Positions 59,529-64,000 of a stretch of DNA of 64,000 nt are shown piece after piece. This stretch comes from DASQPR01 sp963797675 (lineage in GTDB: Bacteria; Actinomycetota; Actinomycetes; Mycobacteriales; Micromonosporaceae): positions 1,054,001-1,118,000 of the forward strand of contig CAWCQQ010000002.1 in the NCBI GenBank assembly GCA_963797675.1. Reading direction: 5' to 3'. The notes under the pieces were generated by a model, which was not told the DNA's origin, did not search any database, and saw nothing but the letters and a program-made list of their open reading frames with translations. The stretch's first letter is position 1, and each line of letters starts with the position of its first letter. The position numbers were made by a program, and so were the translations under genes.

Positions 59529-60320
59529 ATGGGTTTCGTGGTAGCCGTGACCGGCGGCGCGCGTGGCATCGGGCTGGCGACCGCGCGTGCATTCGCCGCG
59601 GCCGGAGCGGACGTCGTGATCGGCGACGTGGACGTCGAATCGGCCGGCGAGGCGGCGGCCGAGATCGGCGGTCGCGCCACCGCGCTCGACGTGCGTGATC
59701 CCGAGTCGTTCGCGGCGTTCATCGCCGCGGCCGGCGACGTCGACGTGCTCGTCAACAACGCCGGCGTGGCCTATGGCGGCGCGTTCCTCGACACCCCACC
59801 GGAGATGCGCGACCTGCAGCTCGACGTCAATCTGCGCGGCGTGATCAACGGCATGGCCGCGGTGCTGCCGGGCATGGTCGAGCGGGGTCGCGGGCACGTC
59901 GTCAACGTCGCGTCGCTCGCCGGACGGCTCGCGACCCCCGGCGCCGCGATCTACACGGCCACGAAGTTCGCGGTGGTCGGGCTGACCGAGGCGGTGCGGG
60001 CCGAGCTGCACGATTCACGGGTACGCGTGACCGCGGTGCTGCCCACGTTCGTCCGCACGCAGATGACCGAAGGTCTGCCGCTGGACCACATCCCGACCGC
60101 CACGCCGGAGGAGGTCGCTCGGGCGATCCTGCGGGTGGTGCGCCGCGGCGGCCCGGCAACGGTGATCGTGCCGCGCTGGCTGGGCGGGCTGCCGAGACTC
60201 GCCGCGTTCACGCCGCAGGCCATCCAGGACGCGATCCGGCACGGCGCGGCGACCGGGCCGCACGAGAGCCCGGAGGAGCGGCGCTCCGAGTACGTGCAGC
60301 GGCTCCGTCGCCTGCTGTAG
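59529..60320 (+). CDS. Short-chain dehydrogenase/reductase
   Basis: A 263-residue Rossmann oxidoreductase. The cofactor motif is TGGARGIGLATARAFA, the Asp in DVVIGDVDVESAG suggests NAD preference, NNAG is present, the catalytic Ser is in NVASLAGRLATPGA and Tyr-Lys in AIYTATKFAVVGLTEA. The substrate is unknown. The start is ATG 59529; no strong ribosome binding site is seen. It ends 10 bases from the convergent cyclophilin gene. Confidence 0.92.
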   Translation: MGFVVAVTGGARGIGLATARAFAAAGADVVIGDVDVESAGEAAAEIGGRATALDVRDPESFAAFIAAAGDVDVLVNNAGVAYGGAFLDTPPEMRDLQLDVNLRGVINGMAAVLPGMVERGRGHVVNVASLAGRLATPGAAIYTATKFAVVGLTEAVRAELHDSRVRVTAVLPTFVRTQMTEGLPLDHIPTATPEEVARAILRVVRRGGPATVIVPRWLGGLPRLAAFTPQAIQDAIRHGAATGPHESPEERRSEYVQRLRRLL

Positions 60321-60330
60321 CGCTCGGGTC

Positions 60331-61142
60331 TTACGGCGTGATGATGTTGACGCCGAGGATCGTGAGTGGCAGCTCGGGTGGGCCGTCGACGGTGCTGCCG
60401 GCCGGGTTCGTGCCGACGCCGCCATCCGCGACAACGTCGAGGATGTCCTCGCCGTCCGTGATCGTGCCGAACACGGCGAACGTGGGTGGCAGCACGCTGT
60501 CCTTGTAGACCAGGAAGAACTGGCTGCCGCCGGTGTTGGGGAGGCCGGTGTTGGCCATCGCCACCGTGCCGCGCGGGTATTTCACGGTCGCCGTGGCCGA
60601 CAGTGGCAGCGCCTCGTCCGGAATCGTGTAGGACGGTCCGCCGGTGCCGGTCCCGGTCGGATCGCCGCACTGCAGGATGAAGATGCCGGACGTGGTCAGC
60701 CGGTGGCACGGCGTCTCGTCGAAGAAGTGCCGGCCGGCCAGGTACGCGAAGCTCGCGACCGTACACGGCGTGAGCGCGCGGTCGAGCGCGATCGAGATCG
60801 AGCCGCGGTTCGTCTGACGATCACCATCGTGGCCGTGCCGACGTTCGGCACCGCCTTCGGTGGCGTACCGGTGTTGGGGTCCGCCGGATTGCCGGGCGGC
60901 CCCCAGACGCAGGCGATCTCGGTCGCCGCCGTCAGCCGAGGTCGCCGGGGCGGCCGGGCTCGGCGTTCCGCTCGTCCCGTCGCCGACGCTGTCACTCGGG
61001 CCGAGCGGTCCGGCGGCTGGCACGCTGATCGATGGCGGCCGGACCGCCTCCGCCCAGGTGCGGCGAGCTCGTCACGCAGCCGGCCGTCGCCAGCGCTGCC
61101 GGTGGCGGCGATCGCGCAGAGACCGAGACGGAGTCGATTCAC
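60331..61142 (-). CDS. Secreted cyclophilin-type peptidyl-prolyl isomerase (lipoprotein), frame breaks
   Basis: Accelerates proline isomerisation in extracytoplasmic proteins. The catalytic domain is intact in one frame: SFAYLAGRHFFDETPCHRL, FILQCGDPTGTGTGG, YPRGTVAMANTG, GSQFFLVYKDSVLPP and FAVFGTITDGEDILDVV carry the usual active-site residues. The N-terminus, starting at GTG 61142 (VNRLRLGLCAIAATG), changes frame near 61090 into ALATAGC, a lipobox; the middle linker region shows further shifts near 61020, 60930 and 60820. Corrected length about 270. Secreted actinobacterial cyclophilins have the same layout. Confidence 0.85.
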
Positions 61143-61256
61143 AGCGGCACTGTACGGCACGCCGAGACCCCTTAGCGATCGTTCAGGTCTGGCCCTAGAC
61201 TCAAGAGCGGTCGCTCTACGAGACGACGTGGTCAACCGAGCCCAGGGAGATACCGG

Positions 61257-62931
61257 ATGGACGCGCGCGAGATCGCCGCCGGACGTGAACGTTGGCAGCA
61301 GCGGTACGACGCCGCCCGTACGCGGGATGCGGATTTCACCACGCTGTCCGGCATGCCGGTCGAGCCGACGTACGGGCCGCCGGAGGGCGCGGACGTGCCG
61401 GGATTCGAGCGCATCGGGTGGCCGGGGGAGTTCCCGTACACGCGGGGGCTGTATCCGACCGGCTATCGCGGCCGGACCTGGACGATCCGGCAGTTCGCCG
61501 GATTCGGCAACGCCCAGCAGACGAACGAGCGCTACAAGATGATCCTCGGTGCCGGCGGTGGCGGCCTGTCCGTCGCGTTCGACATGCCGACGCTGATGGG
61601 TCGCGACTCCGACGAGCCGCAGTCGCTCGGCGAGGTCGGACACTGCGGCGTCGCGATCGACTCGGCCGACGACATGGAGGTGCTGTTCGACGGCATCGAC
61701 CTGCAGTCGGTCACCACCAGCATGACGATCAGCGGGCCGGCCGTACCGATCTTCTGCATGTACCTGGTCGCCGCCGAGCGGCAGGGTGCCGATCTGTCCA
61801 AGCTGGACGGCACGCTGCAGACCGACATCTTCAAGGAGTACATCGCGCAGAAGGAGTGGCTCTTCGGCCCGGAGCCGCACCTGCGGCTGATCGGCGACCT
61901 GATGGAGTACTGCGCCGGCGAACATCCCGAAATACAAGCCGTTGTCGGTGTCCGGCTACCACATCCGCGAAGCGGGCTCGACCGCCGCGCAGGAGCTGGC
62001 GTACACGCTGGCGGACGGTTTCGGCTACGTCGAACTCGGCCAGTCGCGCGGGCTCGACGTGAACGCGTTCGCGCCCGGCCTGTCGTTCTTCTTCGACGCG
62101 CACGTCGACTTCTTCGAGGAGATCGCGAAGTTCCGGGCCGCCCGGCGGATCTGGGCGCGCTGGCTGCGCGACGTCTACGGCGCGACCGACGAGAAGGCGC
62201 TGTGGCTCAAGTTCCACACCCAGACCGCCGGTGTTTCGCTGACCGCGCAGCAGCCGGTCAACAACGTCGTGCGTACCGCGATCGAGGCGCTCGCGGCCGT
62301 GCTCGGCGGCACGAACTCGCTGCACACCAACGCGCTGGACGAGACGCTCGCGCTGCCGACCGACGAGACCGCCGAGATCGCGCTGCGTACGCAGACCGTG
62401 ATCATGGAGGAGACCGGCGTCGTCAACGTCGCCGACCCGCTCGGCGGATCGTGGTACGTCGAGGCGCTGACCGACAAGATCGAGGCCGAGGCCGAGCGCA
62501 TCTTCGCCCGGATCCGGGAGATGGGGTCCGACGGCACGATCACGTCGGGCCTGCTGCGCGGCATCGAGGACGGCTGGTTCATGGCCGAGATCGCCGACTC
62601 CGCATTCATCTACCAGAAGGCGCTGGAATCCGGCGACAAGCGGATCGTCGGCGTCAACGTGCACACCAACACGAACGCCAAGGACCTGGAGATCCTGCGG
62701 GTCTCGCACGAGGTCGAGCGCGAGCAGAAGCGGGTTCTGGCGTCGCGCAAGGCCGATCGGGACGAGCCGGCGGTCAAGGATGCGCTGGAACGGATGCTCG
62801 CGGCGGCTCGATCGGGCGAGAACATGATCCCGGTCATGCTCGACGCCTGCCGGGTCGAGGCCACGCTCGGCGAGATCTGCAACGCGCTGAAGCTCGAGTG
62901 GGGTGTCTACCGGGAACCGGCGCGATTCTGA
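61257..62931 (+). CDS. icmA: Isobutyryl-CoA mutase large subunit, one apparent frame break
   Basis: Converts isobutyryl-CoA and n-butyryl-CoA with B12; about 557 residues, without a B12-binding domain, which a separate small subunit (IcmB) would supply. The start sequence DAREIAAGRERWQQRYDAAR and TWTIRQFAGFGNAQQTNERY match Streptomyces IcmA. The two substrate-specificity residues of the family are in place: Phe80 (in RQFAGF; methylmalonyl-CoA mutase has Tyr89) and Gln198 (in EYIAQKE; the methylmalonyl enzyme has Arg207). One extra G near 61917 splits the frame; corrected reading gives YKPLSVSGYHIREAGSTAAQ. The rest is intact to TGA 62929-62931. No icmB is in the window. Confidence 0.9.
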
Positions 62932-63012
62932 GACGTACCTGACTGCAACCATTTCGGCAGGTTGTTGGTCCTACCTGTGACAGCGTTCGGTCACAGGGGG
63001 AAGCGGACCTTC

Positions 63013-64000
63013 ATGCTTCGAGTCGCTATATCGGCATTGAAGGCCCGCCGTAGCCAAAGTGCCATTCTGGTCGTGCTGGCTGCGCTCGTCACGGCCGCCG
63101 CCGTCGCGGCACCGTTCTTCGTGTACGCGTCGGTGGAGAAGCTGAGCGCGCTGGACGTGTCCGCGGCGCCCGCGGCACAGCGCGAAGTGACCGTGTCGCA
63201 CGCGATCAACCTGCAGACCGATGCCGCCGGCACGCTGGCGACCGAGTTCGCATCGATCCCGAACGTCCTTCGGCTGCCCGGATTCACCGGCATCAACAGC
63301 GTCCGGATCACCACGCTGGTCGGCCCGGACAGCGGTCCGGCGGTCGGGTTCATGAGCTACCGCGAGGGTGTCTGCGACCACGTTGCGGTGCAGGGCGGCT
63401 GCCCGACGGCGCCGGGCGACGCGATGATCAGTGCGGCCACCGCCGCGTACGCCGGCGTACACCTCGGCTCGATCCTGACGGTCTCGTCGACCGCGTTTCC
63501 GAAGCCGGTGCGGGTGCACGTCGTCGGCGTCTACGCGCCACGGGACCCGGGTGAGCCGTACTGGGGTCACTTCAGCCTGGAGGCGCAGCTCAGCCAGCTG
63601 ATCACGTCCGGGTACCACACGACCGACGCGATCTTCGTCAGCGAGGCGACGATCACCGCCACCGCCGCGACCGCAGCGACGGTCGACCGCGACATGGTTC
63701 TGAACGGCGTCCTGTCCGTACGCGATTCGATCGCGGACGCCGACGCGGTCTTCAACGCATCCGGTTCGCTGGCCCCTCGCAACTACGTCGTCACCTCGGC
63801 ACTCCGCGACCTGTCCAACAAGATGATCATCGACACGAACCAGATCTTCATCGGGGTCCCGATCGGTGCGGTGGAACTCGTGGTGTTCGGCTGGTTCGCG
63901 CTGTTCTTCTCGATCCGGGCGACCGCTCAAGCGCGCCGGTTCGACGTCGGCATCCTCAAGCTGCGAGGCGTCCGCCGCCGCAGCCTGTGGCGGCTGATGA
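63013..64000 (+). CDS. FtsX-like ABC permease, N-terminal part (runs off the window)
   Basis: The frame from ATG 63013 stays open to the end of the window (329 residues seen). It has an N-terminal helix (QSAILVVLAALVTAAAVAAP) preceded by basic LKARRSQ, a long extracytoplasmic region and the next helix VPIGAVELVVFGWFALFFSI followed by RFDVGILKLRGVRRRSLWRL. The ectodomain motif YREGVCDHVAVQGGCPTAPG matches the two-cysteine segment (GVCAHLTITGSCASSQG) of the permease at 53.3 kb, so the two are paralogues. The gene is intact as far as seen. GGGGGAAG about 10 bases upstream may be the ribosome binding site. Confidence 0.82.
   Translation, partial: MLRVAISALKARRSQSAILVVLAALVTAAAVAAPFFVYASVEKLSALDVSAAPAAQREVTVSHAINLQTDAAGTLATEFASIPNVLRLPGFTGINSVRITTLVGPDSGPAVGFMSYREGVCDHVAVQGGCPTAPGDAMISAATAAYAGVHLGSILTVSSTAFPKPVRVHVVGVYAPRDPGEPYWGHFSLEAQLSQLITSGYHTTDAIFVSEATITATAATAATVDRDMVLNGVLSVRDSIADADAVFNASGSLAPRNYVVTSALRDLSNKMIIDTNQIFIGVPIGAVELVVFGWFALFFSIRATAQARRFDVGILKLRGVRRRSLWRLM

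Noticed and set aside
24700..61256. Cobalamin riboswitches in front of the B12-related genes
   Set aside because: The spaces before the adenosyltransferase (61 bp), ecm (100 bp), meaB (70 bp) and icmA (114 bp) are too short for a full riboswitch and no B12-box-like sequence was seen.

Overview
The window is high-GC DNA from an actinobacterium, probably a complex or mycelial lineage. The evidence is the gene set: NucS mismatch endonuclease, MurA with Asp in place of the catalytic Cys, a Rho with a long disordered insert, an F420-type (Ddn-like) reductase, an AfsR/SARP regulator, two Scy/FilP-type coiled-coil proteins, crotonyl-CoA carboxylase/reductase with ethylmalonyl-CoA mutase, and isobutyryl-CoA mutase. 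GTG/TTG starts, stop-start overlaps (TGATG, ATGA) and leaderless starts a few bases after a TANNNT box are common. I cannot name the genus.

Layout. 1-4.8 kb: end of thrC, an MFS transporter, thrB and rho. 4.85-7.9 kb, minus strand: a compact cluster of a T4 Rnl1-like RNA ligase, a T4 Pnkp-like 5'-kinase/3'-phosphatase, a Ddn-like oxidoreductase and a Uma2-type nuclease, which I read as an RNA-repair operon. 8.1-12 kb: rpmE, prfA, prmC, threonylcarbamoyl-AMP synthase and a low-molecular-weight phosphatase. 12.9-21 kb: the F1Fo ATP synthase operon, with a very short epsilon subunit separated from atpD by a strong hairpin, followed by a DUF2550 gene. 21-34 kb: a SARP regulator, a VOC protein, a 54-bp tandem repeat, a B12 adenosyltransferase, murA, an MFS transporter, 3-hydroxybutyryl-CoA dehydrogenase, an ABC exporter, ethylmalonyl-CoA mutase, an antitoxin remnant beside an inverted-repeat element, and a DUF4126 protein. 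34-48.5 kb: nucS, a Rieske oxygenase, a sedolisin, a TetR/MFS pair with visible shared operators, an aldehyde dehydrogenase, a second RNA ligase (Deinococcus Rnl-like), a fused double hydroxyacyl-CoA dehydrogenase, a hydrolase and the two coiled-coil proteins. 48.5-64 kb: ccr, methylmalonyl-CoA epimerase, acetyl-CoA acetyltransferase, meaB, an FtsX-type ABC system, a cold-shock protein, an Asp23 protein, an SDR, a secreted cyclophilin, icmA and the start of a second FtsX-type permease.

How it works together. Acetyl-CoA acetyltransferase, 3-hydroxybutyryl-CoA dehydrogenase(s), Ccr, epimerase and Ecm form much of the ethylmalonyl-CoA route for acetyl-CoA assimilation. ATP:cob(I)alamin adenosyltransferase and MeaB supply and protect the B12 cofactor used by Ecm and IcmA. 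The RNA ligase/Pnkp pair and the second RNA ligase point to active RNA end-healing and sealing.

Data quality. Single-base frame breaks, where I could resolve them mostly one extra base, disrupt genes in three zones (0.9-2.3, 8.2-13.5 and 53.5-62 kb), including essential genes such as prfA, thrB and prmC. Genes from 13.6 to 53 kb are intact. I treat the breaks as probable sequence errors and give whole-gene coordinates.
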